A stretch of DNA of 64,000 bases, taken from the NCBI GenBank assembly GCA_001950395.1, contig BDLO01000001.1, forward strand, positions 657,979-721,978, given 5' to 3'. This DNA is from Coriobacteriaceae bacterium EMTCatB1 (GTDB lineage Bacteria > Actinomycetota > Coriobacteriia > Anaerosomatales > Anaerosomataceae). This document shows, piece after piece, positions 18,158 to 27,425 of the stretch. The notes below the pieces were generated by a model. That model was not told the origin of the DNA, did not search any database, and saw nothing but the letters and a program-made list of their open reading frames with translations. Numbering within the stretch: the stretch's first letter is position 1; the number at the start of each line of letters is the position of its first letter. Position numbers and translations under genes: made by a program.

Positions 18158-19003
18158 ATGGCGGTCGACCTGCACATACACAGCACCGCCTCCGACGGCG
18201 CGTATGACGCAGCCGCTCTCGTCCGTATGTGCGCCTCCGAAGGGCTCACGGCGCTCGCGATCGCGGACCACGACTCCGTGGAGGCCGTCGACGCCGCCCG
18301 CGCGGAAGCGGCTCGGATCGCCGGGCCGCGCCTCATACCAGCAGTCGAGCTCTCTGCGCGAGCCGCAGACGGCCGCTCGATCCACGTGCTCGGCTACCAC
18401 ATCGACCCCGCGTCAGACGCTCTTCTCGGCTTCCTGGCAGAGCAGCGCGCCGAGCGCCTCCGTCGCGCGGAACGCATGGTCGCCTCGCTTGCGTCTGCGG
18501 GCTACGCCGTCACGATGGACTCGGTGATCGCTCACGCCAACGGCGGCTCAGTGGGACGCACGCACGTCGCGTTGGCTCTGGTGGAGCACGGAGCCGTCCC
18601 ATCGATCGGGGCTGCGTTCACGCACCTCATCGGTCGCGGTCGACCGCACTACGTGCCCAAAGAGGTCCCAGACGCCGGTACGGCCATCGAGGCGCTCCAC
18701 GCGGCGAACGGCCTCGCGGTGCTGGCGCACCCTGCCGTAAGCGGCGTCGTCGACCTCGTCGAACCGCTTGCCCGGCAGGGACTCGACGGCGTCGAGGCGT
18801 ACCACGCGCAGCACGATCACGAGCAGCGGCTCGCTCTGGCCGAGCTCGCCGCACGGCTCGGGCTCGTCGCCACTGGCGGCTCGGACTTCCACGGGCACCC
18901 CGGCGACACCGCTCGCCTCGGCGCAGGGGGAGCTCCGGACAGCGTCGTCGCTGACCTCGCCGCCCGCCTCGAGTCGCGCACGCGCACGACGCAGGAGGCG
19001 TGA
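18158..19003 (+). CDS. PHP domain phosphoesterase (YciV/RNase AM-like)
   Basis: The 281-residue protein is a metal-dependent PHP phosphoesterase. Visible metal ligands are HIHST (H6, H8), D13, ADHDS (D37, H38, D39), E64, H76/H81 and the late GGSDFHGH. The arrangement matches the YciV/TrpH group, some members of which hydrolyse 3',5'-nucleoside bisphosphates and trim RNA 5' ends. It is not the PHP domain of a DNA polymerase; no polymerase sequence is attached. It lies 13 bp after spoVS and 3 bp before miaB, so an RNA-metabolism role fits the neighbours. Confidence 0.82.
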   Translation: MAVDLHIHSTASDGAYDAAALVRMCASEGLTALAIADHDSVEAVDAARAEAARIAGPRLIPAVELSARAADGRSIHVLGYHIDPASDALLGFLAEQRAERLRRAERMVASLASAGYAVTMDSVIAHANGGSVGRTHVALALVEHGAVPSIGAAFTHLIGRGRPHYVPKEVPDAGTAIEALHAANGLAVLAHPAVSGVVDLVEPLARQGLDGVEAYHAQHDHEQRLALAELAARLGLVATGGSDFHGHPGDTARLGAGGAPDSVVADLAARLESRTRTTQEA

Positions 19004-19006
19004 GGC

Positions 19007-20347
19007 GTGCGGACCTACCACATCGTCACGTTCGGCTGCCAGATGAACAAGCACGACTCCGAGCACATCGCGGGGCTGCTTGAGTCGGAGCTCGGCCTCG
19101 AACCAGCCGAGGAACTGCGCAGCGCGGACGTCATCGTGTTCAACACCTGCGCCGTCCGAGAAGGGGCGGAGGAGCGGCTGCGCGGGCAGGTCGCCACGCT
19201 CAAACCGCTCAAGGTTGCGAACCCGGACCTCGTCATCGCCGTCGGCGGCTGCGTGGCCCAGCACGCGAAAGAGCGGCTGTTCGAGCTCTTGCCGCACGTC
19301 GACGTCGTCTTCGGCACGCACAACATCGCCGAGCTGCCCGACTTGATCGAGCGGGCAGCGCGCTCGCGCGGGCGCGTCGCCGCGGTGCCGGAATCGTGCG
19401 AGCGCGACCTCGAGTCGACCCCGTCGATCCGCGAGAGCAGGTGGCACGCGTGGCTGCCCATCGCTGTCGGCTGCGACAACTTCTGCTCGTACTGCATCGT
19501 GCCATACACGCGCGGCCGTGAGCGCTCGCGACCGATCGAAGAGGTCGTCGCCGAGGCCGAGCGCTTGGTCGCCGACGGCGTCGTCGAGATAACGCTTCTC
19601 GGCCAGAACGTGAACTCCTACGGCCGCGACCTCTATGGCGAGCCGCGGTTCGCCGAGGTCCTGCGGGCGGTCGCGCGCACAGGGGTCGCCCGGCTCCGAT
19701 TCGTCACGAGCCACCCGAAGGACCTCTCCGACGAGACCCTCGCCGCCATCGCAGAGGAGCCCGCCGTCTGCGAGTACCTGCACCTGCCCGCGCAGAGCGG
19801 ATCGACCCGCATCCTGAAGGCGATGAACCGCGGCTACACGCGCGAGCAGTACCTCGCCGCCGTGGAGCGCGCCTACGCTGCGGTGCCGGGCCTCGCGCTG
19901 TCGGGCGACATCATCGTCGGTTTCCCTGGCGAGAACGACGAGGACTTCGAGGACACGCTGGACCTCGTCCGTCGCTGCCGGTACGACCAGCTGTTCACCT
20001 TCCTGTACTCGCCGCGCCCGGGCACGAGGGCAGCGAGGATGACGAGCGACGTGCCCCGAGAGGTGGCGCAGGGTCGGTTCGACCGGCTCGTCGATCTCGT
20101 GCAGCAGATGGCGCTCGAGAAGAACCGCGCAGAGGTCGGAAACGTCGTCGAAGTGCTGGTCGAGGGCGTCTCGAAGCGCGATGCCGCGATGCTGACCGGG
20201 CGCACGAGAAGCAACAAGCTCGTGCACGCCCCGCTGCCTCCTGGTGTCGAACCGGCCGCCCTCGAAGGCTCGCTCGTCTCGGTCCGCGTCACCGAGGCGC
20301 ACCCGTGGCACCTGGTCGGCACGGTCGCTGGGTATCAACGCCTGTAG
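19007..20347 (+). CDS. miaB: tRNA-2-methylthio-N6-dimethylallyladenosine synthase MiaB
   Basis: MiaB adds the 2-methylthio group to i6A37 in tRNAs. The 446-residue radical-SAM protein has VTFGCQMNKHDSE with C11, FNTCAVRE, VGGCVAQ, the CxxxCxxC at C156, C160 and C163, and a C-terminal TRAM domain. FGCQMN marks it as MiaB rather than RimO. AGGAGG sits 8 bp before GTG 19007. Its substrate modification comes from MiaA, encoded at 21739 in the same gene run, with one unrelated gene between. Confidence 0.95.
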   Translation: MRTYHIVTFGCQMNKHDSEHIAGLLESELGLEPAEELRSADVIVFNTCAVREGAEERLRGQVATLKPLKVANPDLVIAVGGCVAQHAKERLFELLPHVDVVFGTHNIAELPDLIERAARSRGRVAAVPESCERDLESTPSIRESRWHAWLPIAVGCDNFCSYCIVPYTRGRERSRPIEEVVAEAERLVADGVVEITLLGQNVNSYGRDLYGEPRFAEVLRAVARTGVARLRFVTSHPKDLSDETLAAIAEEPAVCEYLHLPAQSGSTRILKAMNRGYTREQYLAAVERAYAAVPGLALSGDIIVGFPGENDEDFEDTLDLVRRCRYDQLFTFLYSPRPGTRAARMTSDVPREVAQGRFDRLVDLVQQMALEKNRAEVGNVVEVLVEGVSKRDAAMLTGRTRSNKLVHAPLPPGVEPAALEGSLVSVRVTEAHPWHLVGTVAGYQRL

Positions 20348-20371
20348 GCGAGCGTGCTGGAGGTGAGCACG

Positions 20372-21739
20372 ATGTCACGCAGGTTCTTCGGGATCATCGC
20401 GCCGCATCCGCCGATCATGGTCCCGGAGGTCGGCGGACCGGAGTCTGAAGTCACGGAAGACTCCGCCGCAGCGATGCGGCGGGCCGCGCAGATGCTGCAC
20501 CGTTACGACCCTGACGTCCTCGTCGTCATGTCGCCGCACGCTCCAGGCGTGTCCGACGCGTTCGTGGTCGAGACCTCTCCGCGCGTCTCCGGCTCGCTTG
20601 CGCAGTTCCGTGCGCCGCAGGTGCGGATCGACACTCGCACCGACACGCGCCTCGCTCGCGAAGTGGTGGAAGCCGCCACGGAAGCCGGTATCCCCGTCAT
20701 CGACCGCTCGGAATACCCTGCGCTGCACCCCGGCGTCTTGGATCACGGCTACCTCGTGCCGATGAGCTTCCTGGACCCGGACGGGCGCTACCCCGTCGTC
20801 GTGCTGTCGCTTTCGTGGCTGCCGCTGTCTGAGCACCGCCGATTCGGCGCCGTCATCGCGGGTGCAGCCGAACGGCTGGGTCGCCGCGCCGCTTTCGTCG
20901 CGAGCGGGGATTGCAGCCACCGCTTGACGCCGAGCGCTCCAGCGGGGTACTCGCCGCGGGGCGCCGTCTTCGATGCGATGCTCGTCGACGCGCTCAAGCA
21001 CGACCGCCTCGACGACCTCGTCAACACGGACCTGGCGTTCGCTGAGGAGGCGGGGGAGTGCGGGCTGCGCTCGTTCGTCACGCTCTCTGGCTTCCTGCCG
21101 GGAGCGTCCACCCGCGTCCTCGCCTACGAGGGGCCGTGGGGCGTCGGCTACCTCACGGCGGTGGCGGGCGACGCTGCGCTGCTCGACGAGCTCGCCACGC
21201 CGGAGTCCGGCGTCCGTGGCGGGATGCCCGGCGACGAGGAGTCCCCGCCGGTCGCGCTGGCTCGCAGGGCCATCGAGACCTACGTCCGCAACAGGCGAGT
21301 GATCGACCCTGGGCCCGCGGAGGGATTGCTCGCCCGACCGGCTGGCGCCTTCGTGAGCCTCCACCGTCGCCACGAGCTCCGTGGGTGCATCGGCACCATC
21401 GCGCCCACCGCCCCGACGCTCGCGCAGGAGATCGTCCACAACGCGATCCAGGCAGCGACGGCCGACCCACGGTTCCCGCCGCTTGCGCCAGACGAGCTGG
21501 ACGACCTCGAGATCTCCGTCGACGTGCTGCACGAACCAGAGCCGTGCTCGTTCGATGACCTGGACCCGAAGCGCTACGGCGTGATCGTGAGCGCCGACTG
21601 GCGCCGAGGGCTGCTGCTGCCTGACCTCGAAGGGGTCGACACGCCGGAGCAGCAGGTCGCGATCGCGATGCGGAAAGCGGGCATCGCGCCAGGCGAGCGC
21701 GTGCGCCTCGAGCGTTTCCAGGTGGACCGGTACCGGTGA
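20372..21739 (+). CDS. MEMO-AMMECR1 fusion protein
   Basis: The 455-residue protein joins two conserved domains. Residues 1 to about 265 are MEMO/extradiol-dioxygenase-like, with metal-site segments [14 protein letters not shown] and SGDCSHRL. Residues about 285-450 are AMMECR1, with the hallmark LRGCIG at 336-341. In many genomes these two plus a radical-SAM protein are annotated as the AmmeMemoRadiSam system, whose biochemical role is not settled. The radical-SAM partner is not in this window. ATG 20372 has GGAGGTGA 5 bp upstream. The stop overlaps miaA by one or a few bases. Confidence 0.88.
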   Translation: MSRRFFGIIAPHPPIMVPEVGGPESEVTEDSAAAMRRAAQMLHRYDPDVLVVMSPHAPGVSDAFVVETSPRVSGSLAQFRAPQVRIDTRTDTRLAREVVEAATEAGIPVIDRSEYPALHPGVLDHGYLVPMSFLDPDGRYPVVVLSLSWLPLSEHRRFGAVIAGAAERLGRRAAFVASGDCSHRLTPSAPAGYSPRGAVFDAMLVDALKHDRLDDLVNTDLAFAEEAGECGLRSFVTLSGFLPGASTRVLAYEGPWGVGYLTAVAGDAALLDELATPESGVRGGMPGDEESPPVALARRAIETYVRNRRVIDPGPAEGLLARPAGAFVSLHRRHELRGCIGTIAPTAPTLAQEIVHNAIQAATADPRFPPLAPDELDDLEISVDVLHEPEPCSFDDLDPKRYGVIVSADWRRGLLLPDLEGVDTPEQQVAIAMRKAGIAPGERVRLERFQVDRYR

Positions 21740-22734
21740 TGGCTGTCGCGACGAGAGCTCGAGACACGAGAAGAGTCGTCGCGGTCGTCGGTCCGACGGG
21801 CGTCGGCAAGTCGGCCCTCGCCGAGTCGCTCGCCGAGCGTCTCGGCGGCGAGGTCGTCAGTGCGGACTCGATGCAGGTCTATCGTGGCATGGACGTCGGC
21901 ACCGCGAAGGTCCCTGCGGCCGAGCGCCGCGTGCCGTACCACTGCATCGACCTGGTCGAACCGGGAACGCCGTTTTCTGCCGCCGTGTATCAGCAGTGCG
22001 CACGCCGTGCCATCGAAGACATCATGGCGCGCGGCAAGACGCCCGTCGTGTGCGGCGGAACCGGGCTGTACGTCCGTGCCGCGCTCGACGACATGCGGTT
22101 CCCGGCAGGGGAGATCGCATCGCCCGTCCGGGAGGAGATCGAGGCGCTCGCCGAGCGGCTGGGTCCCGAGGGCCTGCACGCTCGACTCGCAGAAGTGGAT
22201 CCAGCGTCGGCCGCGCTCATCCACCCGAACAACGTGCGCCGCACGATCCGCGCGTTCGAGATGGCGGCGCACGGCGTCTCGTACGCCGAGCAAGCGTCGC
22301 GCTTCTCGGAGCGCGTGGCCGCGTACCCGACCGTGTTCGTCGGGCTCACGATGCGACGAGACCGTCTGTACGCGGCCATCGAGAAGCGAGTCGACCGCAT
22401 GCTCAGCGCTGGGCTCGTCGACGAGGTGCGATCGCTCTTGGCACGCGGCTACCGCGAGGCGCTTACCGCGCGGCAAGCCATCGGATACAAGGAGCTCGTC
22501 CCGGTCCTGGAGGAGGGCGCTCCGCTTGACGAGGCCGTAGCAGCCATCAAGCAGGCGACGCGACGGTACGCGAAGCGGCAGCTCACGTGGTTCCGGGCCG
22601 ATCCACGCATCCGATGGATAGACGTCACCGACGAAACGCCGGAAGCAGTGCTTTCCGAGGCGCTTCTGCTGGTAGAATCGGCGGAAGCGCAGGTCTCGGC
22701 GACTGGGGAGGACGGATGCAGCTCGGATTCGTGA
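21739..22734 (+). CDS. miaA: tRNA dimethylallyltransferase MiaA
   Basis: MiaA prenylates A37 of tRNAs reading UNN codons, making the substrate for MiaB. The 331-residue protein has the P-loop GPTGVGKS (18-25, K24), the DSMQVYRGMDVGTAK motif and CGGTGLYVRA. ATG 21739 overlaps the previous stop as TGATG; a GTG at 21736 giving a GTGA overlap is equally possible and would add one residue. Its last 19 bp overlap the dapF start, and a likely dapF promoter lies inside its 3' end. Confidence 0.94.
   Translation: MAVATRARDTRRVVAVVGPTGVGKSALAESLAERLGGEVVSADSMQVYRGMDVGTAKVPAAERRVPYHCIDLVEPGTPFSAAVYQQCARRAIEDIMARGKTPVVCGGTGLYVRAALDDMRFPAGEIASPVREEIEALAERLGPEGLHARLAEVDPASAALIHPNNVRRTIRAFEMAAHGVSYAEQASRFSERVAAYPTVFVGLTMRRDRLYAAIEKRVDRMLSAGLVDEVRSLLARGYREALTARQAIGYKELVPVLEEGAPLDEAVAAIKQATRRYAKRQLTWFRADPRIRWIDVTDETPEAVLSEALLLVESAEAQVSATGEDGCSSDS
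22670..22678 (+). promoter_or_regulatory. Predicted extended -10 promoter of dapF
   Basis: TGGTAGAAT (extended TGn plus -10 TAGAAT) lies in the end of miaA, 37 bp before the dapF start. The identical 9-mer lies upstream of the NlpC/P60 and RsiG-like genes on the other strand, which supports a real promoter class. No good -35 is visible. Confidence 0.4.
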
Positions 22735-23576
22735 AGATGCACGGCATCGGCAACGACTTCGTCGTGATCGACGACCTCGACGGCACGCTCGATCTGGACG
22801 CGACAGCCGTCGAGTGGATCTGCGACCGTCACTTCGGGATCGGCGCCGACGGCGTCATCGTGGTCCGCCGGGCGACGAGCCCTGACGCCGACCTCTACAT
22901 GCACTTCTTGAACGCCGACGGCACGCTCGCTGAGATGTGCGGGAACGGCATCCGGTGCCTGGTGAAGCACGCGGTCGACACGGGGATCGTGCCTTCCGAT
23001 GCCGAGAGCGTCGCCGTCGAGACGCTTGCGGGGATCAAGCGCGTCTCCTTCGAGCGCGACGATGCGGGCATGATGACGGTCGCGAGAGTCGACATGGGCG
23101 TTCCCGGCCTCACCCCGGATGCCATCCCTGTGGACCTGACGGGCGACATGGTGTACGACTGCCCGCTCGACACGCCGTACGGGACCGTGCGCATCACCGC
23201 CGTGAGCATGGGCAACCCGCACGCGGTCATCTGGGTCGACGACGTGGATGCAGCGCCGGTCGACACCGTCGGTCCCGCCGTCGAGACCCACCCCGCCTTC
23301 CCGAAGCGCACGAACGTCGAGTTCGCCGAGCTCGTGGACGACACCCGGATACGCGTGCGCGTCTGGGAGCGCGGGGTCGGCGAGACGCTCGCGTGCGGCA
23401 CGGGTGCGTGCGCCACCGTCGTCGCGGCAGTCCTGTCGTGCAGGACGGGGCGCTTCGCAACCGTCGAGCTTCCGGGCGGCGAGCTCGACATCCGCTGGCA
23501 CGAGGACGACCACGTGTACTTGACCGGCCCTGCGACCACGGTGTTCGCCGGTTCGATCGACGTTCCCGAAGAGTGA
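22716..23576 (+). CDS. dapF: diaminopimelate epimerase
   Basis: DapF converts LL-DAP to meso-DAP for peptidoglycan and lysine, without cofactor. The 286-residue protein begins with KMHGIGNDFVVID and has both catalytic cysteines: C75 in MCGNGIR and C227 in ACGTGACA. ATG 22716 follows GGGGAGGACGG. It overlaps miaA by 19 bp. With dapL starting 82 bp downstream, the LL-DAP producing and consuming enzymes are adjacent. Confidence 0.95.
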   Translation: MQLGFVKMHGIGNDFVVIDDLDGTLDLDATAVEWICDRHFGIGADGVIVVRRATSPDADLYMHFLNADGTLAEMCGNGIRCLVKHAVDTGIVPSDAESVAVETLAGIKRVSFERDDAGMMTVARVDMGVPGLTPDAIPVDLTGDMVYDCPLDTPYGTVRITAVSMGNPHAVIWVDDVDAAPVDTVGPAVETHPAFPKRTNVEFAELVDDTRIRVRVWERGVGETLACGTGACATVVAAVLSCRTGRFATVELPGGELDIRWHEDDHVYLTGPATTVFAGSIDVPEE

Positions 23577-23584
23577 GCACGTTC

Positions 23585-23593
23585 TGCTACCAT
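23585..23593 (+). promoter_or_regulatory. Predicted dapL promoter -10 element
   Basis: TGCTACCAT (TGn plus TACCAT) lies 9 bp after dapF. A 6-bp inverted repeat, GGCTCC/GGAGCC at 23606-23622, follows it in the leader, and AAGGAGAT precedes the start codon. Together they suggest separate control of dapL. Confidence 0.35.
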
Positions 23594-23657
23594 TACGCGC
23601 AACCTGGCTCCAGCCGGGAGCCGCTGCAGTCCGAGCGATGAAGGAGATGTCAGGCCC

Positions 23658-24815
23658 GTGAGAACCGCTTCCCGTATCGCGAACCTCCCCCCGTACCTCT
23701 TCGCCGAGATCGACCGCAAGAAGGAGGCGAAGCAGGCGCAGGGCATCGACGTCATATCGCTCGGCATCGGGGATCCAGACACGCCCACGCCAGAGCACAT
23801 CGTCGACGCGATGGCGCGTGCCATCCGCGACCCGAAGAACCACCAGTACCCGTCGTACTCCGGGGCGAAGCGCTACCGGGAAGCAGCGGCGGAGTGGATG
23901 CGGCGCCGGTTCGGCGTCGAGGTCGATCCCGCTACCGAGGTGCTCGCGCTCATCGGCAGCAAGGAGGGCATCGCGCACCTCTTCCTCGCATTCGTCGACC
24001 CCGGCGACTACACGCTCGTGCCTGGCGCCGGCTACCCCGTGTACCACACCGGCGGGATCCTCGCCGGCGGCCAGAGCTGGTTCATGCCGATGACCGAGGA
24101 GAACGGATTCCTCGCTGACTTCGAGAGCACCCCACCAGAGGTGCTCGCCAAGGCGAAGATGATGTTCATCTCGTATCCGAACAACCCCACCTCGGCGATC
24201 GCCAACGAGGAGTACTTCGACCGCGCTATCGCGTTCGCGCGCGAGCACGACCTGCTGCTCGTCCACGACAACGCGTACTCGGAGATCGGCTTCGACGGCT
24301 ATCGCCCGCCGAGCATCCTCGAGCGGCCGGGCGCCAAGGACGTGGCGATCGAGCTGTTCAGTCTCTCGAAGGCGTACAACATGACCGGATGGCGAGTCGC
24401 CTTCGCGGTCGGCAACGCGTCCGCCATCAAGGCGCTTGGCACCGTGAAGAGCAACATCGACTCCGGCGTGTTCACCGCGATCCAGGATGCCGCCATCGAG
24501 GCGCTGCTTGGGCCGCAAGACTCGATCTCTGAGCTCTGCGCCCTCTACCAGCGCCGGCGCGACCTCGTCATCGACACGCTTTCGCGCATCGGGCTCAAAG
24601 CGCAGACGCCGAAGGCCACCATCTACGTGTGGGCGCGCGTACCCGAGGGGTACACCTCTGCAGCGTTCGCGGAGAAGGTGCTCGAGGAGGCGAACGTGAT
24701 CGTCGCCGCCGGCACCGCGTACGGACCGAGCGGTGAAGGGTACATCCGTATCAGCTTGACCACACCGGACGACCGCCTCGAAGAGGCCCTCGAACGGATC
24801 AAGAACACGTTGTAG
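23658..24815 (+). CDS. dapL: LL-diaminopimelate aminotransferase
   Basis: DapL transfers an amino group from glutamate to tetrahydrodipicolinate, giving LL-DAP in one step and bypassing the acylated routes. The 385-residue class I/II PLP aminotransferase starts [19 protein letters not shown]. It has [21 protein letters not shown], and the PLP lysine K238 in [12 protein letters not shown]. The N-terminal pattern and neighbourhood (dapF upstream; dapA and dapB in the window) favour DapL over a general aspartate aminotransferase, though related enzymes can look similar. GTG 23658 has AAGGAGAT 9 bp upstream. Confidence 0.87.
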   Translation: MRTASRIANLPPYLFAEIDRKKEAKQAQGIDVISLGIGDPDTPTPEHIVDAMARAIRDPKNHQYPSYSGAKRYREAAAEWMRRRFGVEVDPATEVLALIGSKEGIAHLFLAFVDPGDYTLVPGAGYPVYHTGGILAGGQSWFMPMTEENGFLADFESTPPEVLAKAKMMFISYPNNPTSAIANEEYFDRAIAFAREHDLLLVHDNAYSEIGFDGYRPPSILERPGAKDVAIELFSLSKAYNMTGWRVAFAVGNASAIKALGTVKSNIDSGVFTAIQDAAIEALLGPQDSISELCALYQRRRDLVIDTLSRIGLKAQTPKATIYVWARVPEGYTSAAFAEKVLEEANVIVAAGTAYGPSGEGYIRISLTTPDDRLEEALERIKNTL

Positions 24816-24835
24816 GGAGCCTTACGACGGATCGC

Positions 24836-26161
24836 ATGCCCGAACGGGCCACCGGATACGTCCCCGCCGCGGCTGAGCGCGCTGAGAGAGCGGTCCTCGT
24901 CGGCGTCGACCGGATCGGCGACAAGCGTCCGCTCGCGTGGGACCTCGAGGACGACCTCGCTGAGCTCGCGCGCCTCGCCGACACCGCAGGTCTCGAGGTC
25001 GTCGGCACCGTGACGCAACGGCTCGCGAAGCCCGAGGCCAAGACCTTCATCGGCACCGGCAAGGCCGAGGAAGTGGCGCGCCTCGCCAGGGAGCGCGAGG
25101 CCACCGTCGTCGTGCTCGACGACGAGCTCACTCCGAGCCAGCAGGCGAACCTCGAGCGGCTGCTTCCGGATGTCCGCGTCATCGACCGCACGGCGCTCAT
25201 CCTCGAGATCTTCGCGCAGCACGCCGTGAGCTACGAAGGAAAGCTCCAAGTGGAGCTCGCGCAGCTCGAGTACCAGCTGCCTCGGCTGAAAGGCATGTGG
25301 GAGCACCTCGAGCGCGAGCGGCTCGGCGGCGGCAGGGGAGCGCGTTTCGGGGCAGGCGAGTCGCAGCTTGAAACGGACCGCCGCCTCACGCGCAAGCGCA
25401 TCGCCGAGCTGAAGCGAGAGATTGCTGCCATAGCCCGCCATCGCGAGACCCAGCGCCGTGCTCGCGTCGGCTCCGGCGTCTTCCGTATCGCGCTCGTCGG
25501 CTACACCAATGCCGGGAAGTCCACGGCGCTGAACGCGCTCACCGACGCCGGCGTGTTGGTGGAAGACAAGCTCTTCGCCACGCTCGACGCCACGACCCGC
25601 CGCCTCGAGTTGCCGATGGGCCGCGAGGCCACGATCACCGACACCGTCGGTTTCATCAACAAGCTGCCGCACGGGCTGGTCGAGTCGTTCCGCTCGACGC
25701 TCCAAGAAGCCAGAGAGGCCGACCTCCAGCTGCACGTGGTTGACGCGTCGTCGCCGCACGCCGCCGCACGCATCGCCGCCGTGAACGAGGTGCTCGCGGA
25801 GATCGGAGCGAACGACCGGCGCCAGCTGCTCGTGTTCAACAAGTGCGATCTGGTCGCAGCAGACGACCTGGCTCGGCTCGAGCGGGCGTGGCCGAACGCG
25901 GTCTTCATCTCGGCGGCCAGCGGCCGTGGCATGGACGTGCTCGTGGACCGATTGGCGCAAGAAGCCGCACGCCTCGACGAGCCGGTGCGGGTCACGATAC
26001 CGTTCTCGCGCGGCGATCTGGTCTCAGCGCTGCACGAAAGAGGGACCGTGCTGTCGGAGGAGCACACGCCTGCGGGCACGGTCATCACAGCGCGCGTGCC
26101 GCACGACCTAGCGGCCCGCCTCGACCCGTTCCGTACGGACGAGGACGCGCAGGACGGCTAG
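24836..26161 (+). CDS. hflX: ribosome-associated GTPase HflX
   Basis: HflX is a GTPase that splits stalled or stress-arrested 70S ribosomes. The 441-residue protein has the HflX N-terminal domain (about 15-190, with [28 protein letters not shown] and QLEYQLPRL), the loop [20 protein letters not shown], then the G domain with G1 GYTNAGKST (222-230), G3 DTVGF and G4 NKCD. It is complete. Its TAG stop shares the palindrome CTAG (26158-26161) with the convergent lexA stop, so there is no room for a terminator between the two genes. Confidence 0.95.
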   Translation: MPERATGYVPAAAERAERAVLVGVDRIGDKRPLAWDLEDDLAELARLADTAGLEVVGTVTQRLAKPEAKTFIGTGKAEEVARLAREREATVVVLDDELTPSQQANLERLLPDVRVIDRTALILEIFAQHAVSYEGKLQVELAQLEYQLPRLKGMWEHLERERLGGGRGARFGAGESQLETDRRLTRKRIAELKREIAAIARHRETQRRARVGSGVFRIALVGYTNAGKSTALNALTDAGVLVEDKLFATLDATTRRLELPMGREATITDTVGFINKLPHGLVESFRSTLQEAREADLQLHVVDASSPHAAARIAAVNEVLAEIGANDRRQLLVFNKCDLVAADDLARLERAWPNAVFISAASGRGMDVLVDRLAQEAARLDEPVRVTIPFSRGDLVSALHERGTVLSEEHTPAGTVITARVPHDLAARLDPFRTDEDAQDG

Positions 26162-26781
26162 AGCCGCCGGAAGAGCGCCACGACCTTGCCGAGGATCCGC
26201 GCGTCGCGCACGTAGATGGGCTCCATCGCGCTGTTCTCGGGCTGAAGGCGGATCCTGTCCGCTTCGCGGTAGAAGCGCTTGACTGTCGCCTCGTCCTCGA
26301 TGAGCGCGACGACGATGTCTCCGTTGTCCGCGGTGGCCTGCTGTCGCACCACCACGAAGTCGCCGTCCAGGATGCCCGCCTCGATCATGCTGTCGCCGCG
26401 CACGCGGAGGATGAACGTCGACTCGCCCGCGAACTCGGCGGGCAAGGGGAGGGTCGCCTCGATGTTCTCCGCAGCCAGGATCGGCTGTCCCGCGGCCACC
26501 GAGCCCACGAGCGGAACGGCGGTCACGGCCCGCGGGTCCACACCTCGCTCCGTGTCGCGGAAGTCCAAGACCTCCAGCGCACGGGGCTTGGTGGGATCGC
26601 GGCGGATGTAGCCGTGCTTCTCGAGCGCCGACAGGTGCGCGTGGACCGTCGACGACGACGAAAGCCCCACTGCCTCGCCGATCTCCCGGACCGACGGGGG
26701 ATACCCCCTGCGGTGGATCTCCGACCTGATGAAGTCCAGGATCTGCTCCTGGCGGCGGGTGAGCCGTGGCTGGTACTCCAT
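26158..26781 (-). CDS. lexA: SOS repressor LexA
   Basis: LexA represses DNA-damage genes until RecA filaments stimulate its self-cleavage. The 207-residue protein has an N-terminal winged helix (about 1-68, [30 protein letters not shown]), the A97-G98 cleavage site in SVAAGQP, and the catalytic dyad S131 (RGDSM) and K168. ATG 26781 follows AGGGGGCGAC; the frame is open upstream but without homology. The promoter TTGCAT-17 bp-TAGACT has its -35 overlapped by a near-perfect SOS box, so lexA is probably autoregulated. It diverges from the LysM gene and converges with hflX. Confidence 0.96.
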   Translation of the reverse strand: MEYQPRLTRRQEQILDFIRSEIHRRGYPPSVREIGEAVGLSSSSTVHAHLSALEKHGYIRRDPTKPRALEVLDFRDTERGVDPRAVTAVPLVGSVAAGQPILAAENIEATLPLPAEFAGESTFILRVRGDSMIEAGILDGDFVVVRQQATADNGDIVVALIEDEATVKRFYREADRIRLQPENSAMEPIYVRDARILGKVVALFRRL

Positions 26782-26812
26782 GTCGCCCCCTCGTCCCGGG
26801 ACTGTCACGCCC

Positions 26813-26841
26813 AGTCTAGCGCGTCCGCGCGCGCGATGCAA
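26813..26841 (-). promoter_or_regulatory. lexA promoter
   Basis: On the minus strand, -35 TTGCAT (26841-26836) and -10 TAGACT (26818-26813) are separated by exactly 17 bp. The SOS box at 26839-26852 covers the edge of the -35. Confidence 0.65.
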
Positions 26842-26852
26842 ACATGCGTTCG
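26839..26852. promoter_or_regulatory. LexA operator A (near-consensus)
   Basis: CAAACATGCGTTCG differs from CGAAC-N4-GTTCG at one position. It overlaps the lexA -35 box, so it is the likely autoregulatory site and probably weaker than the two perfect boxes beside it. Confidence 0.6.
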
Positions 26853-26860
26853 ATTCTCGC

Positions 26861-26889
26861 TTGAAATACGAACACCTGTTCGCTACTCT
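26861..26889 (+). promoter_or_regulatory. Promoter of the LysM (YneA-like) gene
   Basis: -35 TTGAAA (26861-26866) and -10 TACTCT (26884-26889) are 17 bp apart. SOS box B fills the spacer and box C lies 5 bp after the -10, which predicts tight LexA repression. Confidence 0.65.
26869..26882. promoter_or_regulatory. LexA operator B (perfect SOS box)
   Basis: CGAACACCTGTTCG has both half-sites of the SOS consensus. It is centred 30 bp from box A and lies in the spacer of the LysM gene promoter. Confidence 0.88.
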
Positions 26890-26894
26890 AGCTT

Positions 26895-26908
26895 CGAACA
26901 GGCGTTCG
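26895..26908. promoter_or_regulatory. LexA operator C (perfect SOS box)
   Basis: CGAACAGGCGTTCG has both perfect half-sites. It is centred 26 bp from box B, just downstream of the LysM gene -10. Confidence 0.88.
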
Positions 26909-26971
26909 ATAGATGTCAGACCTTCCGCGTAGCATGAGGCGCGTCGACAGCACACGACGAAGGAGCGAACG

Positions 26972-27337
26972 ATGAAGACCGGACGCACGCGAGCGACGAT
27001 CATCCAGGCGCTGGGAGCTGTTCTGTCCCTGACGCTTCTGCTGGCCGCGATCGCACATGCGGGAGCGACTGCGTCCCCGAGTGCTGGAGCCACCGAAACG
27101 ATCGTGGTCGTCGTACGGCCAGGCGACACGCTGTGGTCGATCGCGCGGCGTTGCGACGTGCCTGGCCGATCGATGCCTGAGAAGGTCGCCGCCATACGCG
27201 CCGCCAATGACCTCGCCACCGCAATGATCCGGCCCGGACAGACCCTCGTGGTGCCAGTAGTGGGCGACCGCCGCCAAGTCGCGCAAGGCCCGGCTGGCGA
27301 TCGGGTTCGCGAAGCTCCGCAAATCGAGACGAGGTGA
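26972..27337 (+). CDS. SOS-controlled LysM membrane protein, YneA/DivS/ChiZ-like division inhibitor
   Basis: The 121-residue protein has one N-terminal transmembrane or uncleaved signal segment (about 11-30) and an extracytoplasmic LysM domain (about 44-95, with [13 protein letters not shown] and [10 protein letters not shown]). It ends in a short polar tail. This is the layout of YneA in Bacillus and of the Rv2719c/ChiZ and DivS proteins of actinobacteria, SOS-induced proteins that delay septation. The gene diverges from lexA, is covered by two perfect SOS boxes, and precedes nrdR, the same order as in mycobacteria. Sequence identity outside LysM is low, so the assignment rests on architecture, operators and synteny. 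Confidence 0.8.
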   Translation: MKTGRTRATIIQALGAVLSLTLLLAAIAHAGATASPSAGATETIVVVVRPGDTLWSIARRCDVPGRSMPEKVAAIRAANDLATAMIRPGQTLVVPVVGDRRQVAQGPAGDRVREAPQIETR

Positions 27338-27425
27338 TGCAGCCGAAGACACGCATCCGCGCTCGCGAACGGCGCCCTTTCGTGCGCACCTCCAGACGAA
27401 CCATCGGCCGACTCTGAGATAGTCG

